Notes: generated by a model from the letters alone, not told the origin. A stretch of 64,000 nt of DNA from Andreprevotia lacus DSM 23236 (GCF_900176275.1 NZ_FWXD01000020.1:1-64000); one strand, 5' to 3'. Shown: positions 36,453-46,518, counted from the stretch's first letter. Numbers and translations: made by a program.

Positions 36453-38540
36453 ATGCGCCATCGCTTTGCCCTTTTGCTGCTTGCGCTGCTGGCCGTCAGC
36501 ATCCTGATCGGTGCGCTCACGGCCATGCGCATAGACCGCATCGACAGCAACGGGCTGGCCACGCTCAGCAGCATCATCGATACCCGCCAGCAGAGCGAAG
36601 AGGCACTGCGCCAGACGGCATGGACCTATGCCGTGCCCATGGTCGACCTGACCCACAAACTCAACCTGGGCATACTCGATGCAGTGACGGTGCGCTTTCG
36701 GCTGCAGGCCGAACTCAAGCGCAGCGACGCCGCATGGCAACGCTATGCCGAACGGGTGCCGTTTACCCAGCGCGAGCAACTGACCGCAGCACAGGCGCGC
36801 ACCCGCCGCGTGTTTGCACAGCTGAGCGCCATTCTGGCCGCCGAGGACAAGACGGCATTTCGCCAGTTCATCCAGCAATCGCTTTACCCGGCCACCGATC
36901 CATTCACCACGCTGGCAGAAGAACAGATGCGCCAGGAGGTGATGCGCACCGACACCATCCTGCAGCAAACCCGGGAACAGGTACGCGAGGAACGTGCACA
37001 GGCCATCAACACGGCGATTGCCGCCTATATCCTGACCGCCTTTGCCGGCAGCGCACTGGCCGCCTACCTGATCCGGCGCGTGAAGGCGGTGCAGGCGCTG
37101 GCCGCAGCCATAGCCCGCAACGATCCGGATATCCCGGCAGCGCTGGACAGCCGCGACGAACTGGGCGAGGTGCACAACAACCTGCTGGCGCTGTACGAGC
37201 GCATCCGCAGCCAATGGGACGAGCTGCACGCACAGAACGACGCGCTCTCGACCGCCATGAGTGACCTGAGCCAGTCACAGCTTGCGCTGCAGGCCAATGA
37301 AGCACGCTGGCAGCTGGCCATTGCCGCCACCTCATCCGGTTTGTGGGAGCACGATCTGCTGCGCAACCGCGTGTATCTTTCACCAGGCTGGAAAAGCCAG
37401 CTGGGCTACGCCGACGACGAGCTGACCAGCGATTTCGACAGCTGGGCGCTGCGCCTGCACCCGGACGATGCCCACGCAGTGCTTGACGCCTATCGCCGTT
37501 TTGTCGAAGGCGCGACAGCCGACTATCGCATCGAATTCCGCATTCGCCACCGCGATGGCAGCTGGCACTGGGTGCTGAGCAGCGGCAGCGCGCAACGCGA
37601 CAGCGGCGGCAATGTCCTGCGCGTGATCGGCACGCAAACCGACATCACCGCGCGCAAGCAGGCCGAGGCCGAGCTGATCGCCGCGCGCGACGAAGCACAG
37701 GATGCGCTGCTGCGCCTGCAAACCACGCAGCAACAGATGCTGGAATCGGAAAAACTCGCCGCGCTGGGCGGGTTGGTGGCCGGCATTGCGCACGAGGTAA
37801 ACACGCCGTTGGGCATTGCCGTCACCGCGGCCTCCACGCTGAAGGAAGAAACCGGCCGCTTGCTGGAGCTGCTGGCCGCCAACCAGATGAAGAAAAGCGA
37901 GCTGGAAGCTTTTTTGGCCCACGGCCACGAGACTGCCACGCTGCTGCTCAAGCATGTGGAACATGCGGCCACCATGATCCGCTCGTTCAAGCAGATTTCG
38001 GTGGACCAGAGTGTGGACGAGCGGCGGCGCTTCCGGCCGGCCGAGTATTTCCGCGACATACTCACCAGTCTGTCGCCCAAGTTCCGCCATACGCCCTACC
38101 GCTATGATTTCCGCTGCCCGGCCACGCTGGAGCTCAACAGCTACCCGGCCGCGTTCACGCAGATCTTTACCAATCTCATCACCAATGCGCTGCTGCATGC
38201 CTTTGAAGGCCGACCGGCCGGCGTGCTGGCCATTTCGGTGGCGGCGCGCGGGCATGATCACGTGGTGCTGGAGTTTGCCGACGACGGCATCGGCATCCCC
38301 GAGGGCGAACAAAAGCGCATTTTCGAGCCCTTTTTTACCACCAAGCGCGGCCGGGGCGGCAGCGGGCTGGGCTTGTCCATCGTCTACAACCTGGTGGTAG
38401 CGCAGCTGGGCGGGGTGATGACCGTGCAATCCACGCCGGGCAAGGGCACGCGCTTTGTACTGGTGATCCCGCGCAATGCACCGGAGCGGCCCGGTGATGC
38501 CCACGTGCAGGATGCACCAGGCGTCGACCCGGCGCGTTGA
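36453..38540 (+). CDS. Membrane PAS-containing sensor histidine kinase
   Basis: A 695-aa kinase. Two membrane helices (residues 7-25 and about 187-208) flank a periplasmic helical sensor region of 160 residues. A HAMP-like/coiled segment leads to a PAS domain near 285-405 ([51 protein letters not shown]). The H-box [14 protein letters not shown] is near residue 445, with the NTPLG form. The ATPase has N-box [11 protein letters not shown]1 [22 protein letters not shown] and G2 [14 protein letters not shown]. No response regulator is adjacent on this strand; the HD-GYP regulator 3.7 kb downstream is a possible partner, not proven. Confidence 0.92.
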   Translation: MRHRFALLLLALLAVSILIGALTAMRIDRIDSNGLATLSSIIDTRQQSEEALRQTAWTYAVPMVDLTHKLNLGILDAVTVRFRLQAELKRSDAAWQRYAERVPFTQREQLTAAQARTRRVFAQLSAILAAEDKTAFRQFIQQSLYPATDPFTTLAEEQMRQEVMRTDTILQQTREQVREERAQAINTAIAAYILTAFAGSALAAYLIRRVKAVQALAAAIARNDPDIPAALDSRDELGEVHNNLLALYERIRSQWDELHAQNDALSTAMSDLSQSQLALQANEARWQLAIAATSSGLWEHDLLRNRVYLSPGWKSQLGYADDELTSDFDSWALRLHPDDAHAVLDAYRRFVEGATADYRIEFRIRHRDGSWHWVLSSGSAQRDSGGNVLRVIGTQTDITARKQAEAELIAARDEAQDALLRLQTTQQQMLESEKLAALGGLVAGIAHEVNTPLGIAVTAASTLKEETGRLLELLAANQMKKSELEAFLAHGHETATLLLKHVEHAATMIRSFKQISVDQSVDERRRFRPAEYFRDILTSLSPKFRHTPYRYDFRCPATLELNSYPAAFTQIFTNLITNALLHAFEGRPAGVLAISVAARGHDHVVLEFADDGIGIPEGEQKRIFEPFFTTKRGRGGSGLGLSIVYNLVVAQLGGVMTVQSTPGKGTRFVLVIPRNAPERPGDAHVQDAPGVDPAR

Positions 38541-38660
38541 TACCTGGCCCGCATCGAACAGCGCACACCGCTGTTCCGTCCACAATCGGCGCCGGCTGTA
38601 CCCTGCGCAAACACATACGGCGGCGTATGCTGATCCGGCTCATCCCGCTGTCCGTGCCCC

Positions 38661-39518
38661 ATGCTCCGTTCCCGTTTGCTGCTTGGCCTTGCCACCATTT
38701 ATCTGGTGTGGGGCTCTACCTATCTTGGCATCCGCATTGCCGTCGCCGAAATTCCGCCGCTGACCATGGCCGCCTTCCGCTTTCTGGTGGCCGGCGGCGG
38801 GATGCTGCTGTGGCTGCGCTGGCGCGGCACGCCGTGGCCGTCTTGGCGGCAAGTCCGTTCGGCGGTGGCCATCGGCAGCCTGATGCTGGTAGTGGGCAAT
38901 GGCGGCGTCAGCGTGGCCGAGGTAGCGGTGCCGTCGGGGCTGACCGCGCTGCTGCTGGCGGTCGCCCCCTTGTTTGCGGTGCTGTTCGCCTGGGCCTTTG
39001 GCTCGCCGCCGCACCGGGCCGAATGGCTGGGCGTGGGGCTGGGCCTCGTCGGCGTGGCGCTGTTGCAGCAGGACACGCGGCTGGCTGGCAGCCCGTGGGC
39101 GTTCGGGCTGATCCTGGCGGCATCGCTCAGCTGGTCATTCGCGGCAGTGTGGCAAAAGAAGCTGGACATGCCGTCCGGCGCAATGTCGGCCGCGGTGCAG
39201 ATGAGCAGCGCCGGCGTCATCCTGTTGCTGCTGGGCCGGCTGCGCGGCGAACCGTGGCCGCACGATGTGCACTGGCATAGCTGGGCGGCACTGGCTTATC
39301 TGATCGTGTTCGGCTCGCTGGTGGCCTACAACGCCTTTGTCTACGTACTGGCACATGCGCGGCCGGCGCTGGCGTCGAGCTATGCCTATGTGAACCCGCC
39401 GGTGGCGGTGCTGCTGGGCTGGCTGCTGGCCGGCGAGCATCTGAGCTGGCCCATGCTGGCGGGGATGGGGGTGGTGCTGGCCGGGGTGATCTTGTTGGCG
39501 GTCGCGCATCGGCGGTAG
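38661..39518 (+). CDS. EamA-family (YedA-like) inner-membrane transporter
   Basis: A 285-aa protein with ten hydrophobic segments and the duplicated EamA fold. It is similar to E. coli YedA across its length: IYLVWGSTYLGIRIAV, MAAFRFLVAGGGML, VGNGGVSVAEVAVPSGLTALL, and ALASSYAYVNPPVAVLLGWLLAGE. These are drug/metabolite exporters, often of amino acids or their by-products. It stands between the kinase and the sphingomyelinase locus, with no operon partner. Confidence 0.9.
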   Translation: MLRSRLLLGLATIYLVWGSTYLGIRIAVAEIPPLTMAAFRFLVAGGGMLLWLRWRGTPWPSWRQVRSAVAIGSLMLVVGNGGVSVAEVAVPSGLTALLLAVAPLFAVLFAWAFGSPPHRAEWLGVGLGLVGVALLQQDTRLAGSPWAFGLILAASLSWSFAAVWQKKLDMPSGAMSAAVQMSSAGVILLLLGRLRGEPWPHDVHWHSWAALAYLIVFGSLVAYNAFVYVLAHARPALASSYAYVNPPVAVLLGWLLAGEHLSWPMLAGMGVVLAGVILLAVAHRR

Positions 39519-39539
39519 CTACCTCTGCTGTCAATCAAT

Positions 39540-39640
39540 CGACATCAAGAACCCGACAAAGCCGGGTTCGTACCTGCTTTGGCAGGTGAGGCATTGGTGC
39601 TCCTCTGTTTTAGTCCACGCCCCGCCCTCGTTAGTCTGTT
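39540..39640 (+). repeat. Dispersed REP-like element, degraded copy
   Basis: CATCAAGAACCCGACAAAGC with its GCCGGGTTCG arm, followed by GTTTTAGTCCACGCCCCGCC and CTCGTTAG, recalls the elements at 15608-16129 but lacks the GCGAGGG hairpin. It probably also ends the EamA transcript. Confidence 0.55.
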
Positions 39641-39779
39641 GTTACAAGCCTTCATCTGCCTGCCATCCCGATGTCATGCCCCTGCCACGCAGGGTTCATC
39701 GGGTATTGATCTATACGTCACAATGACTTTGTAGCCTTGCGGCGCTGTACCCACGCCCATGACAACAAGGACTACGGAC

Positions 39780-41099
39780 ATGTCGAAACTGCTGCGCCTT
39801 GCGTTGCTGCTGCTCGCATTTTTTGCCGTTACCGCCCATGCGGAAACGTATATCTACGTCACCAACACCACCCCGAACACCGTTACGCTGCAAACCAAGC
39901 AAAGCGGCGATGCCACGCTGACGCGCGGCAAGAGCTGGGATGCCGAAGCCACCAGCATTCCGCCCTACGCCACCCGCCGCGTGCTGTGGATGAACCGCAA
40001 TATCGGCATCACCAACGGCAAGAGCTTTTACTTCGATACCACCGTGACCGGTGGCGGCAGCACCGTGACCTTGCGCCAGAAGCTGACCGGCACGCTGGTA
40101 TCCAGCAACATCTGGCAGGCCGCACGCGGCAGCAATTTCGATGACCCGTGGTATGGCGACCGCAGCATCCACAACCGCGACACCACCTATAACGGCCTGG
40201 CCTCGGTGATGTCTTACCGCGCACAGGCTACCAGCGGTTACGACGATATCTACTACGTGATCCACAACAAGAACGCGGTAGAGCCGGCCAGCGCGCAAAA
40301 CCAGTTCAAGATGCTGACCTACAACGTGTGGGCCACCCCGCCGGTATCGACCAACAACTGTGCCCGCCTGGACGAGCTGGCCAACAACCTGGCCGGTTAC
40401 GATGCCGTGGCGCTGCAGGAAATCTTCGACAACAATTGTCGCGCAGCCTTTCTGACCAAGGTGCGCAGCAGCTTTCCGTATCAATCCAGCCTGGTCGACA
40501 TCCCCAGCAACATCCTGATGAATGGCGGCACCATTTTGATCAGCCGCTGGCCCATCCTGGCGGACGACACCATCGTGTTTGACCAGTGCACCGGCACCGA
40601 TTGCCTGGCCAACAAGGGCGCCAAGTATGTGCAGGTGCTCAAGCAGGGCGTGGTTTACCACCTGAGCACCACGCACGCGCCGTCGTTCGACAGCGATGAA
40701 GCACGCCAGATGCGCCGCGTTGCGTTCGGCCAGATTCGCACCTTGCTCGACAGCAAGCGCATCCCGGCCACCGAGACGCTGCTGATCGCCGGCGACATGA
40801 ACGTGAACAAGTACAAGTTCCCGGATGACTACGCGCAAATGCAGACCATCTTGCGTGCCAGGGTACCGGCCAGCACCGGCTACAAGAACACCTTCGACGC
40901 CGATGTGAACGCCAATGCCACCAACCCGCTGTCGGGCGGCACCGTGGAATACCTGGACTACATCATGGTCGGCAACGACAACCGCCAACCGCTGAGCGCC
41001 GTCAACGACGTACGCATCCTGCGCACCTTGCGCGAGGACCTGTGGTCGGTGCGCGATCTGTCCGACCACTTCCCGGTGGCCGGCCTGTTCGGCTTCTGA
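39780..41099 (+). CDS. Secreted neutral sphingomyelinase-type phosphodiesterase
   Basis: A 439-aa exported enzyme with a signal peptide (MSKLLRLALLLLAFFAVTAHA). An N-terminal beta-rich domain (about 20-175) precedes a DNase-I-fold catalytic domain: FKMLTYNVWATPP (Asn), ALQEIFDN with the metal-binding Glu near 214, LSTTHAPSF, IAGDMNVNKYKF with Asp/Asn near 338, and a final LSDHFPVAGLF with the catalytic Asp-His. This matches bacterial sphingomyelinase C/beta-toxin-like enzymes, which split sphingomyelin to ceramide and phosphocholine; substrate specificity is inferred from the family. An AAGGA site precedes ATG 39780. The foldase-like gene starts 12 bases after its stop. Confidence 0.85.
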   Translation: MSKLLRLALLLLAFFAVTAHAETYIYVTNTTPNTVTLQTKQSGDATLTRGKSWDAEATSIPPYATRRVLWMNRNIGITNGKSFYFDTTVTGGGSTVTLRQKLTGTLVSSNIWQAARGSNFDDPWYGDRSIHNRDTTYNGLASVMSYRAQATSGYDDIYYVIHNKNAVEPASAQNQFKMLTYNVWATPPVSTNNCARLDELANNLAGYDAVALQEIFDNNCRAAFLTKVRSSFPYQSSLVDIPSNILMNGGTILISRWPILADDTIVFDQCTGTDCLANKGAKYVQVLKQGVVYHLSTTHAPSFDSDEARQMRRVAFGQIRTLLDSKRIPATETLLIAGDMNVNKYKFPDDYAQMQTILRARVPASTGYKNTFDADVNANATNPLSGGTVEYLDYIMVGNDNRQPLSAVNDVRILRTLREDLWSVRDLSDHFPVAGLFGF

Positions 41100-41111
41100 G
41101 CGTAGCCGCCG

Positions 41112-42083
41112 ATGCGTCAGAGAATCCTTCTCGCATTGGCCGGCTGCGCTGTGAGCGCTGCCGCCTGGCTGTTCTGGCCTGGCGGCAGCGCCGCACCGTC
41201 TGCACCGGCAGCCGTGACAGCGGCAGCGAACGACAGCAGTAGCGCCCGGCCAGCGGCCGCCAGCGGCTTCTTTGCGCGAAAGTGGGGCGAGGCAGCACCG
41301 CCGCCCGACCGGCAGGAACGCATGCAAGCCATGCTCAAAGAGATCAACACCACCGGCCCGCAAGCGGTACGGCATGGCGATCTGCAAAACTGGTGGCGCA
41401 ACGGGCTGGCACAGTGCCGCCAGCTGGGCGGCAGCGATTGCGAACGCGTGCTGCGCGATGCACTGGCCAGCTGGAGCGACCGCAAGGCCGCCGCGATTGC
41501 CGCTGCCGCGCTCGACAAACAAAGCACCGTGGCCGACGCCGAAACGCATCTGGTGCAAAACATGAACACGCCGCTGCTGGAGCGGCTGGGCAAACTGAGC
41601 GCACTGCGCAAGTCATTGATGGGCGACGAGGCCGCGCAGGCCTGGTACGGCCGCGACGAGGCCGCCATCGGCTTTGCCGCAGCAGTCAACGCCTATGCGC
41701 AGGGCGATGCGCGCAAGGTGGCGCTGGCGCAGCGCATGACGCAAGTCGAGGCACTGCGCCAGCAGTACTACGGCCCCTACTACGCCGAGCTGAAAGCTGC
41801 CGAGGGCGCGCAAACCGCGTATGCGCTGGAATACGGCCTGGCCAAACTGGACGTGAAGGATGTGACGGCCGACACTGCACTGCGCAACGCGCTGCGCAAC
41901 AAATACCTGAGCCCGGCCGACGCCACGGCCCAGGCGCAGCAGGATGCGCAAGCCGGTGCCCAGCAGGCGCGCGTGCAGGCCTATCAAAGCGCGCTGGCCG
42001 AGCTGGAACGCCGTTATGCCGACCACGACAACAGCGCCTATCTGGCCGAGGTAGCTGCGCTGCGCCGGCGGATGTTTGAATAG
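41112..42083 (+). CDS. Lipase-foldase (Lif)-like periplasmic chaperone
   Basis: A 323-aa protein with an N-terminal membrane anchor (ILLALAGCAVSAAAWLFWPGG), then a low-complexity Ala/Ser linker to about 50, then a helical periplasmic domain. The segment LSALRKSLMGDEAAQAWYGRDEAAIGF, with repeated helices and AVNAYAQGDARKVALAQRM, resembles the extended helical scaffold of lipase-specific foldases (LifO), but the characteristic Lif RxxFDY motif is not found. It follows the sphingomyelinase gene by 12 bases, so it is probably its dedicated folding or secretion partner. That is inference from context. Confidence 0.6.
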   Translation: MRQRILLALAGCAVSAAAWLFWPGGSAAPSAPAAVTAAANDSSSARPAAASGFFARKWGEAAPPPDRQERMQAMLKEINTTGPQAVRHGDLQNWWRNGLAQCRQLGGSDCERVLRDALASWSDRKAAAIAAAALDKQSTVADAETHLVQNMNTPLLERLGKLSALRKSLMGDEAAQAWYGRDEAAIGFAAAVNAYAQGDARKVALAQRMTQVEALRQQYYGPYYAELKAAEGAQTAYALEYGLAKLDVKDVTADTALRNALRNKYLSPADATAQAQQDAQAGAQQARVQAYQSALAELERRYADHDNSAYLAEVAALRRRMFE

Positions 42084-42205
42084 CATGGCCATGCGGCCAA
42101 GGCTGTCGGCACCTGCCACGCGGGTGCCCACCATTTTCTGCTTACGAAGGCGCGCACGGCTGGGCTATAGTGAATCCGTGCCCGATACCTCGAGACCGCG
42201 AGACC

Positions 42206-43774
42206 ATGTCCCAAGACGATGACTGGCTGATAGACGATAGCGAAGAAGCCGCCGAGCAGGATGCCGCCGGCGCATGGCATGTGCTGATCGTTGACGACGA
42301 GCCCGACATCCACCGCGTCACCCAGCTGGCGCTGTCCGGCATTGATTTCCTGGGCCGGCCACTCAAGCTGCATTCGTGTTACTCCGGCAAGGAAGCGCTG
42401 GAGTTCCTGAGCAAGACGCCGGACATCGCGCTCATCCTGCTCGACGTGGTGATGGAGAGCGAAGATGCCGGCCTGAAGACCGCGCGCGCTATCCGCGAGC
42501 AGCTGGGCAACCGCCAGGTGCGCATCATACTGCGCACCGGCCAGCCGGGCGTGGCGCCGGAACGGCAGGTGATCGAGAGCTACGACATCAACGATTACAA
42601 GGCCAAGACCGAGCTGACGCGCGACAAGCTGTATACCGCCGTGCTGGGCACCTTGCGCTCCTACAACGACATCATGCTGATCGAGCAGCAGCGGCAGATG
42701 CTGGACGCCAACCGGCGCGGGCTGCTGAAGGTGATCGAAGCCTCGCGCGCCATCTTCCAGCAACCGTCGATCGAAGAGCTGGCGCAGGGCGTGCTGGAAC
42801 AACTGCAGTCGCTGCTGTTCTTCGAGCAGGATGCACTGTACGTGGTGGTAAACGGCGGCGTGGCCGCACTGAGCGACCACGATGCGGTGCGCGTGCTGTA
42901 TGCCACCGGTGGGTACTCCGAGCTGCGCGGCAAGACCCTGCCCGAGGCCGATCTGGCGCGCTTCCGTCCCTCCATCGACGAGGCCATCGAGAAAGCGCAC
43001 AGCACCTATGCCGATGACCATTTCGTCGGCTTTTTCAAGACACCGCACGGCCCGGTCAACCTGTTCATCATCGAGGGGCCGGTATCGCTATCGCACGGCG
43101 ACCGCGACCTGATCGAGATGTTCTGCAGCAACGTGAGCATTGCCTACGAAAACCTGCTGATGACGCGCGAGATCGAAGAAACACAACGCGCCATCATTTA
43201 CCAGCTGTCCGAGGTGGTGGAATACCGCTCGCAGGACACCGGCCATCACATCCGCCGCATGGCCGAATATTCTTATCTGATTGCCCGCGCCATGGGGCTG
43301 GACGAGGAAGAAGCCAGCATCATCCGCACTGCCGCGCCGCTGCACGATATCGGCAAGGTGGGCATACCCGATGCGGTGCTGCTCAAGCCCGGCCCGCTGA
43401 CCGCCGACGAACGCGTGATCATGAACCGCCATGCCGAAATCGGCTATGACATGCTCAAGGGCGCGCGCCAGCGCATATTGAAAATGGCCGCCACCATTGC
43501 GCACACCCACCACGAAAAGTGGAACGGCACCGGCTACCCGCGCGGCCTCAAGGGCGAGGACATCCACATCGCCGGCCGCATCACCGCGCTGGCCGATGTG
43601 TACGACGCGCTGGCCAACAAGCGCTGCTACAAGGAAGCATGGCCCACCGACGAGGTGCTGGACGAAATCCGCCGCCTGCGCGGCACCCACCTTGACCCGG
43701 GGGTGGTGGATACCTTCTTCAACATCCTGCACGAGATCGAGGCGGTACGCATGCTGTACCGCGACGGCACGTGA
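42206..43774 (+). CDS. Response regulator: REC, DUF3369, HD-GYP phosphodiesterase
   Basis: A 522-aa cyclic-di-GMP phosphodiesterase. REC is at about residues 25-150 (VLIVDDEPDIHRVT; phospho-Asp in ILLDVVMESEDAG; KAKTELT). A DUF3369 domain follows (about 165-320), and then HD-GYP: LHDIGKVGIPD near 379 and HHEKWNGTGYPRGLKGEDI near 437-455. All metal and GYP residues are present, so it should hydrolyse c-di-GMP under phospho-control. The ATG at 42206 was chosen; an upstream GTG frame start adds 12 residues. It opposes the diguanylate cyclase at 5341 in effect. A terminator follows. Confidence 0.93.
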   Translation: MSQDDDWLIDDSEEAAEQDAAGAWHVLIVDDEPDIHRVTQLALSGIDFLGRPLKLHSCYSGKEALEFLSKTPDIALILLDVVMESEDAGLKTARAIREQLGNRQVRIILRTGQPGVAPERQVIESYDINDYKAKTELTRDKLYTAVLGTLRSYNDIMLIEQQRQMLDANRRGLLKVIEASRAIFQQPSIEELAQGVLEQLQSLLFFEQDALYVVVNGGVAALSDHDAVRVLYATGGYSELRGKTLPEADLARFRPSIDEAIEKAHSTYADDHFVGFFKTPHGPVNLFIIEGPVSLSHGDRDLIEMFCSNVSIAYENLLMTREIEETQRAIIYQLSEVVEYRSQDTGHHIRRMAEYSYLIARAMGLDEEEASIIRTAAPLHDIGKVGIPDAVLLKPGPLTADERVIMNRHAEIGYDMLKGARQRILKMAATIAHTHHEKWNGTGYPRGLKGEDIHIAGRITALADVYDALANKRCYKEAWPTDEVLDEIRRLRGTHLDPGVVDTFFNILHEIEAVRMLYRDGT

Positions 43775-43821
43775 GCCTGGCAGCGCCCTTAGAGCTGCCG
43801 TGATGGATCGCCCGCATCAAG

Positions 43822-43843
43822 AACCCGGCCCGGCCGGGTTTTT
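43822..43843 (+). terminator. Terminator after the HD-GYP gene (REP-derived hairpin)
   Basis: AACCCGGC-ccg-GCCGGGTT followed by TTT. It is the same GAACCCGGCCCGGCCGGGTT core found in the dispersed REP-like element, here alone with a T-run. Confidence 0.7.
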
Positions 43844-44006
43844 GCCGTTTGGGCGGGCAAAACAATAGCCCCTGCCCCATCCCCCGTCCTGCCGTGGACG
43901 GCGCGCAGGCATGCCCCCCGGTTCTGCCCGGATATTTAAGCTGGCCCGCGCAGCCCTTCGTGCGTTAAAGTCCTAGGTCCTGCCATTGATTTATAAGGCT
44001 TTCCCC

Positions 44007-45530
44007 ATGGCCCAGACGCCCAACGATTATCTTGAACGCATCCTCACCGCCCGCGTCTACGACGTGGCGGTCGAATCCCCGCTGGAACTCGCGCCCAATC
44101 TGTCGCGCCGCATTGGCAACCAGATTTACCTGAAGCGCGAGGACATTCAGCCGGTATTCAGCTTCAAGATTCGTGGCGCCTACAACAAGATGGTGAAGCT
44201 CACCCGTGCCGAACTCGATCGCGGCGTGGTCTGTGCCTCGGCCGGCAACCACGCGCAGGGCGTGGCGTTTTCGGCCGAATACCTGGATTGCCGCGCCATC
44301 ATCGTCATGCCGGCCACCGCACCGCAGATCAAGGTGGATGCGGTAGCGCGCCGTGGCGCCGAGGTGGTGCTGATCGGCGAATCGTATTCCGACTGTTATG
44401 CGCACGCCATCAAGCTGTGCGAAGAAAACGGCATGACCTTCGTCCACCCCTATGACGACCCGGAAGTGATTGCCGGCCAGGGCACGGTGGGCATGGAAAT
44501 CCTCATGCAGCACCCCGATCCGCTCGACGCCATCTTCATCCCGGTGGGCGGTGGTGGCCTGCTGGCCGGCGTGGCCGCCTACATCAAGCGCCTGCGCCCC
44601 GAGGTAAAAATCATCGGCGTGGAACCGACCGACGCCAACGCCATGTACCTGAGCCTGAAACTGGGCGAGCGCGTGAACCTGGCGCAAGTCGGCATCTTTG
44701 CCGATGGCGTGGCGGTCAAGCAGGTGGGCGAAGAAACCTTCCGCCTGTGCCGCGATCTGGTCGACGACGTGGTGCTGGTCGATACCGACGCCATGTGCGC
44801 GGCGATCAAGGACGTGTTCGAAGACACCCGCTCCATCCTGGAGCCGGCCGGCGCGCTGGCCATTGCCGGCGCCAAGCTGTGGGCCGCGCGTGAAAAGCAG
44901 GAAGGCAAGACCTTTGTGGCGATTGCCTCGGGCGCCAACATGAACTTCGACCGCCTGCGCTACGTGGCCGAACAAGCCGAAATGGGCGAAGGGCGCGAAG
45001 CCATCGTTGCCGTCACCGTGCCGGAAGAACCGGGCAGCTTCCGCAACTTTTGCAGCCTGATCGGCGCACGCAACGTCACCGAATTCAACTACCGCTATGG
45101 CGCGGATGACCAGGCACACGTGTTTGTCGGCCTCTCCATCCAGAAGCGCAGCGAAGTAACCGAGCTGATCGAAAAGCTGGCCGCGCACGGCCTGCCCGCC
45201 ATCGACCTGACCGACAACGAGCTGGCCAAGCTGCACATCCGCCACCTGGTGGGCGGCCACGCCCCGCAAGCGCAAAACGAACGCCTGCTGCGCTTCGAAT
45301 TCCCCGAACGCCCGGGCGCGCTGCTGAACTTCTTGCAAAGCATGAACGTGGGCTGGAACATCTCGCTGTTCCACTACCGCAACCACGGCGCCGACTACGG
45401 CCGCATCCTGGTCGGCATCCAGGTGCCCGCCGAAGACGACGACGCCTTCACCGCCTTCCTGCAAAAGCTGGGCTACCCCTACTGGCTGGAAAGCGACAAC
45501 CCGGCGTATCAGCTGTTTTTGGGGTCTTGA
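44007..45530 (+). CDS. ilvA: Threonine ammonia-lyase, biosynthetic
   Basis: A 507-aa PLP enzyme, the first step from threonine to isoleucine (2-oxobutanoate plus ammonia). The PLP Lys is residue 54 in FSFKIRGAYNKM. SAGNHAQGVAFSA, the phosphate-binding GGGGLLAGVAAYIK and the SGAN tail segment confirm the fold type II core. Two ACT-like regulatory domains occupy about 330-507 (VTVPEEPGSFRNFCSLIG and FPERPGALLNFLQSM), as in the isoleucine-inhibited long form. An AAGG lies upstream of ATG 44007; an in-frame TTG at 43986 is rejected. A terminator follows directly. Confidence 0.96.
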   Translation: MAQTPNDYLERILTARVYDVAVESPLELAPNLSRRIGNQIYLKREDIQPVFSFKIRGAYNKMVKLTRAELDRGVVCASAGNHAQGVAFSAEYLDCRAIIVMPATAPQIKVDAVARRGAEVVLIGESYSDCYAHAIKLCEENGMTFVHPYDDPEVIAGQGTVGMEILMQHPDPLDAIFIPVGGGGLLAGVAAYIKRLRPEVKIIGVEPTDANAMYLSLKLGERVNLAQVGIFADGVAVKQVGEETFRLCRDLVDDVVLVDTDAMCAAIKDVFEDTRSILEPAGALAIAGAKLWAAREKQEGKTFVAIASGANMNFDRLRYVAEQAEMGEGREAIVAVTVPEEPGSFRNFCSLIGARNVTEFNYRYGADDQAHVFVGLSIQKRSEVTELIEKLAAHGLPAIDLTDNELAKLHIRHLVGGHAPQAQNERLLRFEFPERPGALLNFLQSMNVGWNISLFHYRNHGADYGRILVGIQVPAEDDDAFTAFLQKLGYPYWLESDNPAYQLFLGS

Positions 45531-45550
45531 GCGGGGTTGGCTGACTACGG

Positions 45551-45582
45551 AAAAAGGGGGCGCGTTGGGGCGCCCTTTTTTG
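45551..45582 (+). terminator. Rho-independent terminator of ilvA
   Basis: AAAAAGGGGGCGC-gttg-GGGCGCCCTTTTTT. G/C stem with a six-T run, 20 bases after the stop. Confidence 0.9.
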
Positions 45583-45651
45583 TTGTGCTGCATGCGTGTG
45601 GGCTTGGCTGCTACATTGTCTGCAACAGCCCACGACGCCGCGTGCAGCCAG

Positions 45652-45745
45652 TAAGGTGCAATAGCGCAGCCTATTGCACCATGACAACCACGACCCTTGC
45701 CAGGGGCAAGCTGCGGCGCAATTCGCCAAGCTCATTGCGCCCTAC
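45652..45745. repeat. GGGCGCAATA palindromic repeat, diverged copy
   Basis: GTAAGGTGCAATAGCGCAGC opens and CTCATTGCGCCCTACTTGCT closes. The inner part (CTTGCCAGGGGCAAGCTGCG) differs from the copies at 34051 and 34202. Confidence 0.55.
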
Positions 45746-45760
45746 TTGCTGACCTTCGGC

Positions 45761-45913
45761 GCACTGCTGCGCGCGAACGGGCTGGCACCCAAGTCCGTGG
45801 TCGGTGCGGCCATGCGCAAGCTGGCGCACTTGATCTTTGGGATAGTGCGCTCAGGCATGCCGTTCAATGCACAAATGGCAATGCCCGAGCTCGACCTTCA
45901 AGACGGTATCTGA
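45761..45913 (+). pseudogene. IS110-family transposase C-terminal remnant
   Basis: The frame reads LLRANGLAPKSVVGAAMRKLAHLIFG then IVRSGMPF, matching the C-terminal end (K-x-x-x-V-AxMRKLLxxLFG) of IS110-type transposases. Nothing upstream in the frame belongs to a transposase, so only the last 45 or so residues remain. It marks an old insertion beside the Rhs toxin locus. Confidence 0.7.
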
Positions 45914-45999
45914 TTCCGGATTTGCGTTGGGATGAGATGAGCGGTAATTGATCCAGCCAAACAGTATTGAGACCTGACCCCAGATTTTCTGGGGTCATC

Positions 46000-46518
46000 T
46001 CATTGTGAGACTGGATTTTGCTTGAGAGGCACACCCAGCGCCTTGCTAATGTCATCATCTATTGCTCCCATACCGCTTAAACCATAAAACCCGACGGGCT
46101 CAACTGGCATGGAAAGCCTGCGACTATATTCGTCAAAATATCGAGGTTCACCTCCTTTAATAATAGGCGGCCCAAAAAAACAATGCTGCGGAAGCAAATC
46201 TCCTTCTTCGTTGCATCCAGATTTAATTACCTCAAAATAGCCACGTGTCCAAGGCAGTGCATTGGTGCCAACAGGGGGAACTAGCAAGTCGACAGGATTC
46301 AGCAATGGGATATTTTTTTTCTCAGAAGAGAAATTTCTATATATATAAATAAGAATAACCCCTCCTGGCATATTGCCAATACTGGTATCCGTTGCCACAA
46401 CTCGTCCAAAATAAAATCTTTCAGGAAATTGCTCCATCCGAAACACAAAGAGATCGCCTGCTTCAGGATTTCGCCGAGTACCTTTACCCTTAACAATGTT
46501 AGTCGGAGGTATTTTCAT
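46000..46518 (-). CDS. Imm26-family immunity protein
   Basis: A 172-aa cytoplasmic protein. The N-terminal AGDLFVFRMEQFPERFYFGRVVATD is the Imm26 signature (G-D-x-F, Y-x-F-G-R-V), followed by VILIYIYRNFS and a hydrophilic C-terminal half. It follows the toxin gene with a 4-base ATGA overlap (46515-46518), the arrangement expected of an immunity gene that must be made with its toxin. The DNA is AT-rich, like the toxin end of the Rhs gene and unlike the Rhs core. It should bind and block the GIY-YIG toxin domain. Confidence 0.83.
   Translation of the reverse strand: MKIPPTNIVKGKGTRRNPEAGDLFVFRMEQFPERFYFGRVVATDTSIGNMPGGVILIYIYRNFSSEKKNIPLLNPVDLLVPPVGTNALPWTRGYFEVIKSGCNEEGDLLPQHCFFGPPIIKGGEPRYFDEYSRRLSMPVEPVGFYGLSGMGAIDDDISKALGVPLKQNPVSQ

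Noticed and set aside
39711-41558. 615-aa minus-strand frame over the sphingomyelinase locus
   Set aside because: No family match, and the plus strand encodes a complete enzyme with signal peptide.
43965-45593. 542-aa frame antisense to ilvA
   Set aside because: Shadow of ilvA; no motif.
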